A stretch of DNA of 38,817 nt from Xenorhabdus yunnanensis (GCF_028598805.1 NZ_JAQRFI010000043.1:1-38817), one strand, 5' to 3'; positions 1 through 13,465 are shown, numbered from the stretch's first letter. Notes: a model not told the origin generated them from the sequence alone. Made by a program: numbers and translations.

Positions 1-124
<124 letters not shown>

Positions 125-219
125 CTAAAACACGGAATCGGTGGTTTCACCACATCAACCAAGCAATTTGCTTGTGAGATATTTACAGGAAGAAAATCAG
201 GAGGCAAGAACAGGGGAAG

Positions 220-295
220 TGGTGCTGATAGGCAGATTCGAACTGCCGACCTCACCCTTACCAAGGGTGTGCTCTACCAACTGAGCTATATCAGC
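220..295 (-). tRNA. thrT: tRNA-Thr (anticodon GGT)
   Basis: The 76-nt gene includes an encoded 3' CCA (TGG at 220-222 on the plus strand). The anticodon is GGT, the complement of ACC at 260-262. The D-arm, the anticodon arm with its CTTGGTAAG-type loop and the T-arm with GTTCGAATC are all intact, and the sequence is nearly the E. coli thrT sequence. It is the last of four tRNAs before tuf. Confidence 0.96.
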
Positions 296-301
296 ACATC
301 T

Positions 302-377
<76 letters not shown>

Positions 378-474
378 CGAACTCGGCTACCTAACTTTAA
401 TCAGCTGTATATTTCAGCTCAAGTGTCTTCTGGAGTATAACTCGAGCAGAACACTCAAGATTAAAACTGGTTAA

Positions 475-559
<85 letters not shown>

Positions 560-574
560 TTTCCAAATTTTTAA

Positions 575-650
<76 letters not shown>

Positions 651-664
651 ATCAAGTGCTGCGC

Positions 665-693
665 ATTCTAGGTAGAGTTGACCCATGATGCAA
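665..693 (-). promoter_or_regulatory. Sigma-70 promoter of the tRNA-tuf operon
   Basis: On the minus strand there is a -35 TTGCAT (688-693), a 17-bp spacer and a -10 TAGAAT (665-670). These are followed at once by GCGC, a GC-rich discriminator. This layout is typical of stable-RNA promoters under stringent control. It lies 15 bp upstream of the first tRNA. The promoter was read by eye; the start site was not measured. Confidence 0.75.
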
Positions 694-1068
694 CAAAAAA
701 ATTGCTTTTTTTGTTCTTTAGCTCATAAAATAGTCATTTTTAATGATATTGGTGTTTTTTTCAATACTTTCAGCTTAAATATCCAACAAAAACTTCTATG
801 CAGTAAAGAACCAACATAGACATTTACCAATGATTTTTTGAAAAGTATTTGCATAATCCTAACCCCCTCTTTTTAAAGAGGACGATCCAAACAACCACAG
901 GGATAGTACATTTTTAAAATTTTTGGATTTCTCATCAAAAAAATTACTAAAATCATAAAAAAGTCTACGCCTACGATAACGCAACCGATATGATGAGATT
1001 TATTTTTTGTCGGATACGGGTGTTCTCAACAACCTGTCCAACCTGCATAGACAGGCAGATGTTGGCTT
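694..1068. other. Intergenic region between tRNA operon and coaA
   Basis: This AT-rich spacer separates two divergent units. I see no credible gene. A perfect 7-bp inverted repeat with a 2-nt loop (CCTCTTT / AAAGAGG) lies at 866-881. No confident coaA promoter or Shine-Dalgarno could be picked; the sequence just before the coaA ATG (GATGTTGGCTT) is a poor ribosome site. Confidence 0.5.
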
Positions 1069-2019
1069 ATGAATAAGAAAGAATCTTTTTTGACGACTCC
1101 ATACTTACAATTTGATCGTGAACATTGGGCAACATTGCGTGACTCGGTGCCTTTAACACTAACAGAAGAAGAAGTTGCTGCTTTAAAAGGGATTAATGAA
1201 GAAATCTCGATAGATGAAGTGATTGAAATCTATCTTCCATTGTCACGCCTACTCAATTTTTATATTAGCTCCAATTTACGGCGGCAAGCTGTTCTTGAGC
1301 AGTTCCTGGGAACAGATGGACAAAAAATACCTTATGTTATAGGCATAGCAGGCAGTGTTGCTGTCGGAAAAAGTACAACTGCACGCTTATTACAGGCATT
1401 ATTAAGCCGTTGGCCAGAACATCGTCGTGTTAAGTTAGTAACAACAGACGGTTTTTTGCACTCTAACAATGTATTAAATGAGCGTGGTTTAATGAAAAAA
1501 AAGGGATTCCCTGAATCCTATGACATGCGCAGCTTAGTTAAATTCGTCGCCGACATAAAATCAGGCGCAGAAGAAGTCACTGCACCAATATATTCTCACC
1601 TAAGCTATGACATTGTTCCTAATGAACAACTTATTATCGAAAAGCCGGATATCCTCATCCTTGAAGGTTTAAACGTATTACAAAGTGGCATGGATTATCC
1701 ACATGAGCCACATCACGTATTTGTTTCTGATTTTGTTGATTTTTCTATTTATGTTGATGCATCAGAAAAACTACTCGAACAATGGTATGTCGGTCGTTTT
1801 CTTAAGTTCCGGCAAGGTGCTTTTTCCGATCCTGATTCTTATTTCCACAACTATTCTAAGCTAACGACAGAAGAAGCAATAAAAATAGCGTCGAATATTT
1901 GGCGGGAAATTAACGGATTAAACTTACAGCAAAACATTTTACCAACGAGAGAACGAGCTAGCTTGATTATGACAAAAGGAATCAATCACACGATTGAAAG
2001 CGTCAGATTAAGAAAATAA
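1069..2019 (+). CDS. coaA: Pantothenate kinase (type I)
   Basis: CoaA phosphorylates pantothenate with ATP, the first and rate-setting step of coenzyme A synthesis in the cytosol. The 316 residues equal the E. coli length and align without visible gaps. The P-loop GSVAVGKS is at residues 95-102 (K101). R106 is present, the residue whose change to His in E. coli reduces CoA feedback inhibition, so feedback control should be intact. The block [12 protein letters not shown] and the C-terminal [10 protein letters not shown] are family hallmarks. The gene diverges from the tRNA operon as in E. coli, but birA and murB, which follow coaA there, are absent; metF follows instead. The start gives the family N-terminus although the ribosome site is weak. 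Confidence 0.97.
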   Translation: MNKKESFLTTPYLQFDREHWATLRDSVPLTLTEEEVAALKGINEEISIDEVIEIYLPLSRLLNFYISSNLRRQAVLEQFLGTDGQKIPYVIGIAGSVAVGKSTTARLLQALLSRWPEHRRVKLVTTDGFLHSNNVLNERGLMKKKGFPESYDMRSLVKFVADIKSGAEEVTAPIYSHLSYDIVPNEQLIIEKPDILILEGLNVLQSGMDYPHEPHHVFVSDFVDFSIYVDASEKLLEQWYVGRFLKFRQGAFSDPDSYFHNYSKLTTEEAIKIASNIWREINGLNLQQNILPTRERASLIMTKGINHTIESVRLRK

Positions 2020-2026
2020 AGCAAAA

Positions 2027-2090
2027 GCCGGAAATATTTCCGGCTCAGACCGCTAACAACCCTCGTTGAAAATAACGAGGGTTGTTTCTT
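2027..2090 (+). terminator. Tandem hairpins ending coaA transcription
   Basis: A perfect hairpin GCCGGAAA-TA-TTTCCGGC sits at 2027-2044. It is followed by a 13-bp stem (AACAACCCTCGTT / AACGAGGGTTGTT, 2055-2067 and 2074-2086) with a 6-nt loop and then a T-rich tail. The second hairpin is a good rho-independent terminator. The first has no U-run and may act as an mRNA-end stabiliser. Confidence 0.8.
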
Positions 2091-2278
2091 TCTTTATAAT
2101 GTTTCCTTCCTTATAAATAGTATCCAATCCAAATTTTTGACAGTTTTTCACTCAACCAATTTCAAATTCAAACCATGTTTCCTCAACATGAATTTCTTTC
2201 CTGATCACTTTGAATATTCCTCATTGGGAATAAGCCATTTCTTGATTGACTAAAAATCCCGCTTCACCCATTCTATTT

Positions 2279-2310
2279 GGACATCTAAACGTATAGACAC
2301 TTAAACATCT
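2279..2310 (+). promoter_or_regulatory. MetJ operator of metF (four met boxes)
   Basis: Four head-to-tail 8-bp units, GGACATCT, AAACGTAT, AGACACTT and AAACATCT, match the met-box consensus AGACGTCT at 6, 6, 5 and 6 of 8 positions in perfect register. MetJ with S-adenosylmethionine binds such tandem boxes cooperatively. The array ends 46 bp before the metF ATG. Flanking octamers fall to 3 of 8 or fewer, which sets the limits. Confidence 0.85.
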
Positions 2311-2326
2311 AAAATTAAGCGGATAA

Positions 2327-3247
<921 letters not shown>

Positions 3248-3292
3248 TTTATCCATTGCAATTGATTCATTACAATTTTTACAACCTTAGAA

Positions 3293-3315
3293 GCCGGACT
3301 AGATAATAGTTCGGC
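3293..3315 (+). terminator. Hairpin after metF
   Basis: A 9-bp stem (GCCGGACTA / TAGTTCGGC with one G-T pair) and a GATAA loop lie 45 bp after the metF stop. It lacks a clean U-run, so it may be a weak terminator or an RNA 3'-end hairpin. Confidence 0.45.
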
Positions 3316-3353
3316 GTTACTGTAGATAAATATTTCTTGAGCAGATTAAAATG

Positions 3354-3381
3354 CAAAAAAACCGAACAGTTTCCCATTCGG
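3354..3381 (-). terminator. Terminator of ppc
   Basis: Read on the minus strand, CCGAA pairs with TTCGG around a 10-nt loop and is followed by a run of seven or eight T. It lies 35 bp downstream of the ppc stop, between convergent metF and ppc. The short stem and long U-run give a plausible intrinsic terminator. Confidence 0.65.
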
Positions 3382-3416
3382 CTTTGATGATTTAACAAGA
3401 TTTAAAAAACTAAAAA

Positions 3417-6053
3417 CTATCCTGTATTGCGCATTCCTGCCGCAACGCCGGCAATCGTCACCATCAACGCCTGTTCAAGATGTGGATCGGGATTGTCCTG
3501 CTGACGGGAGCGCTGTAATAATTCAGCCTGTAGCACGTTCAATGGATCGGTATACACGTTACGCAATGCGATAGATTCAGCGATCCACGGCAAATCCGCC
3601 ATCAATTGCTCATCCTGTGCAATGGCCAGTACCGTTTTAATATCCTCTGCAAGTTGGTTACGCAATTGCACTCCGAGTGACCATAGTTTCGGCTCCACCA
3701 AACGCTGATCGTAGTATTCCGCCAGCCATAAATCTGCTTTGGCAAACACCATCTCCAACATGGCAATACGCGTATTAAAGAATGGCCAGTCGCGGCACAT
3801 ATCCGTTAAGACCGACAAGTTGCCCGCATCGATCACCCGTTGCAGCGCCGCGCCAGCGCCCAGCCATGCCGGAAGCATCAGACGGTTTTGCGTCCATGCG
3901 AATATCCATGGGATCGCTCGCAAACTTTCGACACCCCCCGTTGGGCGTCGCTTAGCTGGCCGCGATCCCAAAGGCAGTCTTGCCAATTCTTGCTCAGGAG
4001 TTGCAGCCCGAAAATAAGGCACAAATTCCGGTCGATCACGCACATAATCACGATACATATCACAAGAAACATCCGAGAGCGTATCCATAATCTGATGCCA
4101 TTCTGGTTTTGGTTCCGGTGGTGGCAATAAGTTTGCTTCCAGAATCGCACTGGCATACAAGGCCAAACTACTGATCGTCACCTGCGGTAAACCAAACTTA
4201 AAGCGGATCATTTCTCCCTGTTCCGTTACGCGCAACCCTCCTTTCAGGCTACCCGGCGGTTGGGAGAGCAAAGCCGAATGTGCAGGCGCACCACCGCGAC
4301 CAATCGAGCCACCGCGTCCGTGGAACAGAGTCAGTGTCACGCCTTCTTGTTCACATACTTTGATTAACGCATCCTGTGCCCGATATTGCGCCCACGATGC
4401 CGCCATCACCCCTGCATCTTTGGCTGAATCAGAGTAACCAATCATCACCATCTGTTTATCCTTAATCAGATCGCGATACCACTCAATCCCCAACAGTTGC
4501 CGAATCACACTTTCGGCATTGTTAAGGTCATCAAGGGTTTCGAACAACGGGGCGACCTGCAATGACAGTGGGCATCCCGCTTCTTTCAGCAACAATTTCA
4601 CTGCCAAAACATCAGAAGGAACTTTTGCCATGGAAATAACATAAGCAGCAATCGCATCTTGTGGTGATTCAGCAATAACTTTACAGGTATCGAAAACCTC
4701 TTGCGTTTCTGCGCTTGGCTGCCAATCACGTGGGATCAGGGGACGTTTTGACTTCAATTCACGCAGCAGGAATGCCTGTTTTTCAGCTTCAGGCCAGCTC
4801 GCATAATCTCCCATTTCCAGATATTGCGTCAGTTCAGCAATCGCATCGGTATGTCGGGTGCTTTCCTGACGGATATCAATACGCACCAAAGATAAACCAA
4901 AACAACGAATGCGGCGCAAAGTATCCAGCAATTGCCCATTTGCAATAATTTCCATGCCACAGTCTTTCAGGGATCTATAGCAGGCATACAACGGTTGCCA
5001 TAACTGTTCGTTATGCAACAGTAAATCCGCTGGTGGCAGGGCTTGTTCACCTTTAAGACGTTTTTCCAGATAAGCCAGCGTGTTACCTAATTGCGTCCGC
5101 AGTTGTTTAGCAATCTCACGGTAAGGTTCTAAAACCTGCTCCCCACCCGCCATTTGGCGAAGTTCAGGCGTACACTCCGACATGGAAAGTTCAGAAACTA
5201 AAATCTGAATATCTTTTAGAAACAGATCTGCAGCCTTCCAACGACTAAGCAGCAAGACATAACGGGTAATTTCGGCGGTAACGTTAGGATTACCATCACG
5301 ATCTCCCCCCATCCAAGAGGTAAAGCGTATTGGCACAGCTTCCACCGGCAGACTATAACCAATGGACTCTTCCAGTTGTTCATTAAATTCACGCAGGAAT
5401 GCCGGCACACCTTCCCACAAACTATTTTCGACAACGGCAAAACCCCATTTTGCTTCATCAATTGGGGTTGGGCGAATTTTACGTATCTCATCAGTATGCC
5501 ATGATTGGACAACCAACTGACGCAACCGGCGCATAATGTTATTGCGCTCATAATCTGCCAAATCGTCATGATCAAGCTGTGCCAGACAACCATTAACTTC
5601 AACCAATTTATGAATCAGGGTGCGGCGGGCAATTTCTGTCGGATGGGCAGTCAAAACCAATTCAATCGCCAGTTCATTGACCGCATTGACTAACTCATCA
5701 TTGCTGAATTGTTTCTCTTTGAGTCGATTGAACAACGCTGCCAACGCTACTGGATTGCTGGCCGCTTCACCGTGTGGCGAAATGCTATGATATTGTTCAG
5801 CAACGTTAGTCAGATTTAAAAACTGGTTAAACGCACGGGCGACAGGCAGTAATTCATCATTGGATAAATTTTCCAGTGTCGATAAAAGCTGCTGACGGTG
5901 AATTTCGTTGCCTGCGCGGGATGATTTGGATAACTTCCTGATTGTCTCAACTTTATCAAGAATATCTTCTCCCAAAGCCTCTTTAATTGTATCGCCCAGC
6001 AACTTACCGAGCATACTGACATTACTTCGCATTGCGGAATATTGTTGATTCAT
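3417..6053 (-). CDS. ppc: Phosphoenolpyruvate carboxylase
   Basis: Ppc carboxylates phosphoenolpyruvate to oxaloacetate, refilling the TCA cycle. From the ATG at 6053 the product is 878 residues (E. coli 883) and begins [16 protein letters not shown], matching the family. A longer frame from 6110 would add 19 unconserved residues. An AAGG lies upstream of the chosen start. The catalytic His is H137 in LVLTAHPTE. The glycine-rich active-site loop [16 protein letters not shown], the motif [10 protein letters not shown] and the C-terminus VAAGMRNTG (allosteric aspartate-site region) are all present. It is convergent with metF and codirectional with metL, from which a spacer of 444 bp separates it, so it is probably transcribed alone. 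Confidence 0.97.
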   Translation of the reverse strand: MNQQYSAMRSNVSMLGKLLGDTIKEALGEDILDKVETIRKLSKSSRAGNEIHRQQLLSTLENLSNDELLPVARAFNQFLNLTNVAEQYHSISPHGEAASNPVALAALFNRLKEKQFSNDELVNAVNELAIELVLTAHPTEIARRTLIHKLVEVNGCLAQLDHDDLADYERNNIMRRLRQLVVQSWHTDEIRKIRPTPIDEAKWGFAVVENSLWEGVPAFLREFNEQLEESIGYSLPVEAVPIRFTSWMGGDRDGNPNVTAEITRYVLLLSRWKAADLFLKDIQILVSELSMSECTPELRQMAGGEQVLEPYREIAKQLRTQLGNTLAYLEKRLKGEQALPPADLLLHNEQLWQPLYACYRSLKDCGMEIIANGQLLDTLRRIRCFGLSLVRIDIRQESTRHTDAIAELTQYLEMGDYASWPEAEKQAFLLRELKSKRPLIPRDWQPSAETQEVFDTCKVIAESPQDAIAAYVISMAKVPSDVLAVKLLLKEAGCPLSLQVAPLFETLDDLNNAESVIRQLLGIEWYRDLIKDKQMVMIGYSDSAKDAGVMAASWAQYRAQDALIKVCEQEGVTLTLFHGRGGSIGRGGAPAHSALLSQPPGSLKGGLRVTEQGEMIRFKFGLPQVTISSLALYASAILEANLLPPPEPKPEWHQIMDTLSDVSCDMYRDYVRDRPEFVPYFRAATPEQELARLPLGSRPAKRRPTGGVESLRAIPWIFAWTQNRLMLPAWLGAGAALQRVIDAGNLSVLTDMCRDWPFFNTRIAMLEMVFAKADLWLAEYYDQRLVEPKLWSLGVQLRNQLAEDIKTVLAIAQDEQLMADLPWIAESIALRNVYTDPLNVLQAELLQRSRQQDNPDPHLEQALMVTIAGVAAGMRNTG

Positions 6054-6497
6054 ATTGTTTCTGGCCTTGTGTTGCTGTATGTCATCCATTTCACCAGAGG
6101 ACTGGCTCAATTGGCATTTACCCTATTTCTGTCTAGATGTTTGATGTTTTGCTGCCGAGAATGTTCTTTTATTTATCTCTGACATTCCTATTCATATCAG
6201 AAAACAAACAATTTGGGCGAATTTTATGAAATTTAATCTGGATTTCTTTTTTATAAGCTAATCCGATTGTTTGCCTTGCTTGTACTCAATAAATTTTGTT
6301 TTTTTCAATTTTGTTTTTTTCAATAAAGAAACGACGAAGGCACTTTTGATTGACGGGATGATGATATGAATTGGTGGCGTTAATTGAGTAAATAACACTC
6401 TTTCTGTTATTGGCAGGGATAAGCCCTCATATCCCTGCCAAAATCTGTTTGAAAACCTGATCGATAGTAAAAAATCTCCGTCTATAGAAATGTTGGG
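6054..6497. other. Spacer between metL and ppc
   Basis: No gene is seen. The spacer holds a 15-bp tandem duplication (AATTTTGTTTTTTTC at 6292-6306 and 6307-6321). It also holds a perfect 9-bp stem GGCAGGGAT / ATCCCTGCC with a 10-nt loop at 6412-6439, about 60 bp downstream of the metL stop. That hairpin probably marks the metBL transcript end although no U-run follows. The ppc promoter must lie here, but I could not place it with confidence. Confidence 0.55.
6292..6321. repeat. 15-bp tandem duplication, 2 copies
   Basis: Two perfect adjacent copies of AATTTTGTTTTTTTC. The unit is almost homopolymeric on its T side, so slippage could have made it. It lies about 240 bp upstream of the ppc start. 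Confidence 0.8.
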
Positions 6498-8933
6498 CTA
6501 TAGGAGTTGTGACAAACGATTTAAATCTGATTGGATTGCCCCCGCCGTGACATCTCGTCCGGCTCCCGGCCCACGAATCACCAGAGGATTGTCGCGATAC
6601 CAGCGGCTCTCTATCGCAAAAACGTTATCTGCCGGCAGCAGTGAGGCCAATGGGTGATCACTACGCACTGCTTCCACACCAACTTTCGCCTTACCACTGG
6701 CATCAAAACGTGCAATATACCGCAGTACCATGCCCATTTCCTGAGCCGCTTCCAACCGTTGCAGCATCTGCGCATTAATGGCAGCACTGTTTTCAAAGAA
6801 TTCTTCAATGGAGCCGAACCGCGCTTCTTCCGGTACCAAAGACTCAACACGCACATGATTAGGCTCTATTTCATAACCGGCTTCTCGAGCCAGAATAACC
6901 AGCTTGCGCATCACATCCTGACCAGAAAGATCAATGCGAGGATCAGGTTCCGTCAACCCCTGTTGCCATGCTTGTTCTACTAACTCGCTGAAAGGTGCGG
7001 AGCCATCGAACTGCAAAAATAGCCAAGATAATGTTCCGGAAAAAACTCCACTAATGGACAAGATAGTATCACCGCTTTCACGCAGATCTCTGACAGAATA
7101 ATTAATCGGCAATCCCGCACCAACCGTGGCGTTGTATAACCAATGGCGACCTGTTTTTGCAAAGGCATCGCGGATCGTGCGATATGTGTTGCTGTCGGAA
7201 GAGCCGGCAATTTTGTTGGCGCTGATAACGTGGAAGCCATAACTGGCAAAATAGATGTACTCTGCGGCCAATTCTCCACTTGCTGTAACGTCCAGTACGA
7301 CCAAATCGTCATAAGGATGTGCCCGCATCCATAAAAACAGAGCATCTTCTTCATGTTCAGTCGCTTCATCATCAAAGAATGCCAACGCCCGACTGGCATC
7401 AATACCCTGATAATTCAGCAAACTCCGGCGACTATCGACGATCCCCGCCAGAATAAATTCAAAATCGCTGCGAGCAGAAATATTCTTCTGTTCACGAGCA
7501 AACAGCTCCAGCCAACGGGAACCAATATTTCCTTTGCCAAACAGCACCAAACCGATACGTTTTTCTGCCCGGAACAGGCTTTGATGTAATCCCTGAATCA
7601 AATGCGACGTCTGATTCGAACGCACTACAGCAACAAGACTGATGCCATCTTCCGCATGCCAAATAAATTCAACAGGCTGATCTTTTAATTGTTGATAAAA
7701 ACGATGGCTATGTAGCGGATTCTTGCATACGCCCGCACCAACCAAAGCCACCAGCGCCAAACCTTCACGCAAAGAAAGTTTGCCGGGTAAGGAAGCATCC
7801 TGCAAAACATCAAGGGCACTATTCACAATCTCAGAGGTATAGCAAAGCTGAATCAGGTTGCAATCTGCATGCAGTCCTGTTGCCAATGGCCGAACTTGAG
7901 TGCGCTTCAACAAAGAATCAATGTCTTTGTTGATTTGCTTGAAATCATGGGCTGAAGAAATATGTAATTCAATCAGGCAAACATCATCATGGCTGGTAAC
8001 GATTTTTGCCCCGGTTCCCGTAGCCAACACACGCTCAATACGGGTGGAGCCTTGTTCAGGCTGGTAACTGCAACGCAATTGCAGATCAATATCGCTGATG
8101 GAAACAGGCTGCAATGTGCGGGTATGAAGAACAGGTGCTGCCAAACGCGCCAATTCACTGGCTTCATCCAAACGCAGTAACGGCAGCAGACAGGCATCTT
8201 TGACTTTACGCGGATCAGCACTGTAAACCCCCGCCACATCACTCCAGATCGTGACTTTTTTGGCTCCCGCCAAAGCTCCAACTTGGGTAGCAGAATAGTC
8301 GCTGCCATTGCGCCCCAACAATACCGTTTCACCATTCTGGTTACTGGAAATGAAACCGGTAACCACTAAACGCTTGTTGGAATTTTGGTTCAATAATTGG
8401 TCAAGCAAAGGCTGGGATAAGCTGACATCAACTTGCGGCTGGGCAACACGCTCTGCCCTGAGGAATTTGCGCGCATCCAGCCATGCGCTGGAGATCCCCT
8501 GATTTTCAAGCACCGCAGCCATCAAACGGGCAGACCAAATCTCCCCATGACCAACCACTTCTGCATATGTAATGTCTGTGATGGGTTTGTCCAACAATGC
8601 ACTCAACCTTTCCAGATCAGCGATAAATATCGCACTCAGTTCTTCTGCAACGGCTTTGGGCAACAAACCACGGATCAACTCTTGCTGGTATCGCCGCAGG
8701 GATTGCTGTATTTGATGCGCGGATATCCGGTCACTCTGACTCAATTTAAGCCAATCGATCAGCTGGTTGGTTGTACTCCCTGCTGCCGATACCACCATCA
8801 GATCGCCCGGCTGGCTGTAGTTAGCCATAATTTCAGCAACCCGCTGATAACATTTCACATCGGCCAAGCTACTGCCACCAAATTTATGTAACTGACGGTC
8901 CGATTCCGCCCCCGCTGTTGCCAGTGTACTCAT
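6498..8933 (-). CDS. metL: Bifunctional aspartokinase II / homoserine dehydrogenase II
   Basis: MetL phosphorylates aspartate and, in its C-terminal half, reduces aspartate semialdehyde to homoserine with NADPH, feeding methionine synthesis. It has 811 residues (E. coli 810). The aspartokinase domain starts with KFGGSSLAD (residues 17-25) and includes TYAEVVGHGE and LLGRNGSDYSAT. The central ACT-like linker is followed by the Rossmann loop FGKGNIGSRWLEL and then HVISANK and the homoserine dehydrogenase core. It follows metB by 9 bp on the same strand, so metBL is an operon under the MetJ boxes at 10161-10184. The MetL product, unlike ThrA, is not feedback-inhibited in E. coli; control there is by MetJ repression. 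Confidence 0.97.
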   Translation of the reverse strand: MSTLATAGAESDRQLHKFGGSSLADVKCYQRVAEIMANYSQPGDLMVVSAAGSTTNQLIDWLKLSQSDRISAHQIQQSLRRYQQELIRGLLPKAVAEELSAIFIADLERLSALLDKPITDITYAEVVGHGEIWSARLMAAVLENQGISSAWLDARKFLRAERVAQPQVDVSLSQPLLDQLLNQNSNKRLVVTGFISSNQNGETVLLGRNGSDYSATQVGALAGAKKVTIWSDVAGVYSADPRKVKDACLLPLLRLDEASELARLAAPVLHTRTLQPVSISDIDLQLRCSYQPEQGSTRIERVLATGTGAKIVTSHDDVCLIELHISSAHDFKQINKDIDSLLKRTQVRPLATGLHADCNLIQLCYTSEIVNSALDVLQDASLPGKLSLREGLALVALVGAGVCKNPLHSHRFYQQLKDQPVEFIWHAEDGISLVAVVRSNQTSHLIQGLHQSLFRAEKRIGLVLFGKGNIGSRWLELFAREQKNISARSDFEFILAGIVDSRRSLLNYQGIDASRALAFFDDEATEHEEDALFLWMRAHPYDDLVVLDVTASGELAAEYIYFASYGFHVISANKIAGSSDSNTYRTIRDAFAKTGRHWLYNATVGAGLPINYSVRDLRESGDTILSISGVFSGTLSWLFLQFDGSAPFSELVEQAWQQGLTEPDPRIDLSGQDVMRKLVILAREAGYEIEPNHVRVESLVPEEARFGSIEEFFENSAAINAQMLQRLEAAQEMGMVLRYIARFDASGKAKVGVEAVRSDHPLASLLPADNVFAIESRWYRDNPLVIRGPGAGRDVTAGAIQSDLNRLSQLL

Positions 8934-8942
8934 GATTAATGA

Positions 8943-10103
8943 TTACCTCGTTGCCGCTGCCTGAAAAGCATTGTCCAGATCAGCAATTAAATCCTGACTA
9001 TCTTCAATTCCTACAGAGACACGAAGAAGCGAATCCGTAATCCCTGCCTGAGTCCTTGCTTCTGCTGACATTCCCGCGTGTGTCATTGTTGCGGTATGAG
9101 AAATCAACGATTCCACACCACCGAGAGATTCAGCCAAGGTAAATAATTTTAACGCAGATAAAAAACGACGCATGGTCTGTTCATCACCATCTAGTTCAAA
9201 ACTCAGCATTGCCCCAAAACCTTGCTGTTGCTTAATGGCAATTTCATGCCCGGGATGGCTCTTCAATGCAGGGTAAAAGAGCTTTTTCACTTTGGGCTGC
9301 TGTTGTAGGTAATCCGCAATGGCAACAGCATTATTTTGTTGGAGCAGCACACGAGCAGATAATGTACGAATACCACGCAGTAGCAGGTAGCTGTCAAAAG
9401 CCGCAGCCGTTACTCCAATATTGTTCGCCCACCAAGCCAAGTCTTCCGCAATAGCTGATTCCTTAGCGATAATTGCTCCCGCAATCAGATCAGAGTGTCC
9501 ATTCAAATATTTCGTGCAGGAATGAACCACTAAATCAGCCCCTAAATCCAATGGCTTTTGCAGTACAGGACTTAAGAAAGTGTTATCGACGATAGCCAGT
9601 GCCCCAACTTCATGAGCCAATCTACAAATGTATTGAATATCAACGATCCGCAACAGGGGATTACTCGGTGTTTCAATCAATACCAGTTTGGGCTTTTTGG
9701 CCAATGCCAGTTTCAATGCCTGCTCATCTGACTGATCAACAAAAATCACATTATATGCACCACGTTTGCTCAAACTGTCAAAAAGACGGTAACTACCGCC
9801 ATAACAATCATGGGGAGCCACTAATAAATCCCCTGGTTTCAGAAATACGGTACAAAGCAGATGAATAGCAGACATGCCACTGCTGGTCATGACTGCACCA
9901 GCCCCTCCTTCCAGTTCTGCCAAAACCTGTTGGACAATATCACGACCAGGATTGCCACGGCGGGAGTAATCATGGGTCCTGGGTTCATTGAACCCTGTAA
10001 AATTGTAGGTACTGGAAAGATAGATAGGCGGAACTACACAACCATATTGTTCATCAATATTTGAGCCACTGTGAACCGCAACTGTCGCTTGCTTACATCC
10101 CAT
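8943..10103 (-). CDS. metB: Cystathionine gamma-synthase
   Basis: MetB is a PLP enzyme that joins O-succinylhomoserine and cysteine into cystathionine. Its 386 residues equal the E. coli length. The PLP lysine is K198 in SCTKYLNGHSD. YSRRGNPGRD (phosphate and PLP contacts) and the C-terminal RVSVGIEDSQDLIADL are conserved. The ATG at 10103 has GGGGAAAGG just upstream. It is the first gene of metBL and is divergent from metJ, the E. coli arrangement. Confidence 0.97.
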   Translation of the reverse strand: MGCKQATVAVHSGSNIDEQYGCVVPPIYLSSTYNFTGFNEPRTHDYSRRGNPGRDIVQQVLAELEGGAGAVMTSSGMSAIHLLCTVFLKPGDLLVAPHDCYGGSYRLFDSLSKRGAYNVIFVDQSDEQALKLALAKKPKLVLIETPSNPLLRIVDIQYICRLAHEVGALAIVDNTFLSPVLQKPLDLGADLVVHSCTKYLNGHSDLIAGAIIAKESAIAEDLAWWANNIGVTAAAFDSYLLLRGIRTLSARVLLQQNNAVAIADYLQQQPKVKKLFYPALKSHPGHEIAIKQQQGFGAMLSFELDGDEQTMRRFLSALKLFTLAESLGGVESLISHTATMTHAGMSAEARTQAGITDSLLRVSVGIEDSQDLIADLDNAFQAAATR

Positions 10104-10160
10104 AACCTTTCCCCATCATCGTTATTATTGGCGTCACGCAAGGATAACGATTGGAAAGAT

Positions 10161-10184
10161 AGACGTCAATACATCTAGACATCC
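10161..10184. promoter_or_regulatory. MetJ operator between metB and metJ (three met boxes)
   Basis: AGACGTCA, ATACATCT and AGACATCC are contiguous octamers matching AGACGTCT at 7, 6 and 6 of 8. They lie 57 bp upstream of metB and 212 bp upstream of metJ, the shared control region for repression of metBL and autoregulation of metJ. Confidence 0.85.
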
Positions 10185-10395
10185 ATAATGTTTTAAGCTT
10201 TAATATCACAATTCAATAAGTGTCATTACACTTTATATGTCTTCTGGTTATATTTTATAAATTAGTGCGGTTGGAGCGATATAGTCGATAAGTGAATTAT
10301 GCTAGACTACTGCATTACCGATATGAAAACAGATTAGAAATCCCCTCCAACTTCTGATCTCAATTACTTGATTCAAAAACTATTTAAGGTATCTC

Positions 10396-10713
10396 ATGGC
10401 TGAGTGGAATGGTGAGTATGTCAGCCCTTATGCTGAACATGGCAAAAAAAGTGAACAGGTCAAAAAAATTACAGTTTCAATTCCGCTGAAGGTATTGAAA
10501 ATCCTGACTGATGAACGTACCCGCCGTCAGGTGAATAATCTGCGTCATGCAACAAACAGCGAATTGCTGTGTGAAGCTTTTCTCCATGCGTTCACTGGAC
10601 AGCCTCTGCCTAATGATGACGATTTGCGCAAAGAGCGCCATGATGAAATCCCAGAAGCAGCGAAAATCATGATGCGTGAGCTCGGTATTGACCCTGAGAC
10701 ATGGGAATATTGA
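10396..10713 (+). CDS. metJ: Methionine repressor MetJ
   Basis: MetJ is a dimeric ribbon-helix-helix repressor that uses S-adenosylmethionine as corepressor. It has 105 residues, as in E. coli, with near-identical sequence. The DNA-contacting strand [12 protein letters not shown] is at about residues 22-33, and [19 protein letters not shown] is intact. An AAGG ribosome site lies 6 nt before the ATG. It is divergent from metBL. The two box arrays in this window (before metF and between metB and metJ) are its targets. A strong terminator follows within 10 bp. Confidence 0.98.
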   Translation: MAEWNGEYVSPYAEHGKKSEQVKKITVSIPLKVLKILTDERTRRQVNNLRHATNSELLCEAFLHAFTGQPLPNDDDLRKERHDEIPEAAKIMMRELGIDPETWEY

Positions 10714-10722
10714 TAACAAAAC

Positions 10723-10755
10723 AAAAACGCCCGATGCAAAACATCGGGCGTTTTT
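10723..10755. terminator. Bidirectional terminator between metJ and rpmE
   Basis: A 14-bp perfect stem (AAAAACGCCCGATG / CATCGGGCGTTTTT) with a CAAAA loop has A and T runs on its two sides. It serves metJ on the plus strand and rpmE on the minus strand. A second hairpin (CCTGCCTGTA / TACAGGCAGG, 10780-10804) sits closer to the rpmE stop without a U-run. Confidence 0.9.
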
Positions 10756-10813
10756 GTTTACTATCTTTGTTTCAACTTTCCTGCCTGTATTGATTACAGG
10801 CAGGAAAAAGTCA

Positions 10814-11029
10814 TTACTTCTTAGCACCTGGTACGCTGAAACGTTTGTTAAAGCGATCAACACGACCACCAGTTGCAACATCACGCTGCTTACCGGTGTA
10901 GAATGGGTGACATGCACCACAAACGTCCAGGTTCAGGTTGTGACCTACAGTAGAGTTGATTTTGATTACATTACCGCAAGAGCAAGATGCAGTAACTTCT
11001 TCGTATTTAGGATGGATACCTTCTTTCAT
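10814..11029 (-). CDS. rpmE: 50S ribosomal protein L31 (zinc-binding form)
   Basis: L31 lies in the central protuberance of the large subunit and bridges the two subunits. It has 71 residues (E. coli 70). Cysteines C16, C18, C37 and C40 are all present, so this is the zinc-containing C+ form and not the zinc-free paralogue made under zinc limitation. The block [19 protein letters not shown] is conserved. It is convergent with metJ and divergent from priA, as in E. coli. Confidence 0.97.
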   Translation of the reverse strand: MKEGIHPKYEEVTASCSCGNVIKINSTVGHNLNLDVCGACHPFYTGKQRDVATGGRVDRFNKRFSVPGAKK

Positions 11030-11088
11030 GGGAAACCTCTGTTCAGGCCGTGTCGCTATCCAGCCTCGTAACCGCCAGACACCACACG

Positions 11089-11112
11089 TCGTGTTGATAA
11101 TCGTGTTGATAA
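11089..11112. repeat. 12-bp tandem duplication, 2 copies
   Basis: TCGTGTTGATAA occurs twice head to tail in the divergent rpmE-priA spacer, 60-83 bp upstream of the rpmE ATG. Its position would place it near the rpmE promoter. Confidence 0.85.
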
Positions 11113-11193
11113 AAATAAGTTTCGGTAATTTCTATACCAAAGGCGGCGGATCATACAGAATATCGGTTTATTGCGCAATGAAATCCGCTGATT

Positions 11194-11202
11194 TGCTATG
11201 AT
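11194..11202 (+). promoter_or_regulatory. Candidate extended -10 promoter of priA
   Basis: TGCTATGAT is an extended -10 element (TGN plus TATGAT, 5 of 6 to TATAAT) 64 bp upstream of the priA ATG. No strong -35 is present at 17 bp, which is common for extended -10 promoters. This is a visual call. Confidence 0.5.
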
Positions 11203-11248
11203 ACCCTTATCACTATATTTTTTTGTACCTTTTTCATCTGGTCATTAA

Positions 11249-13465
<2,217 letters not shown>

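Noticed and set aside
10676..11071. 131-codon plus-strand ORF antisense to rpmE
   Set aside because: It covers the metJ terminator and rpmE, has no family features and no separate ribosome site.
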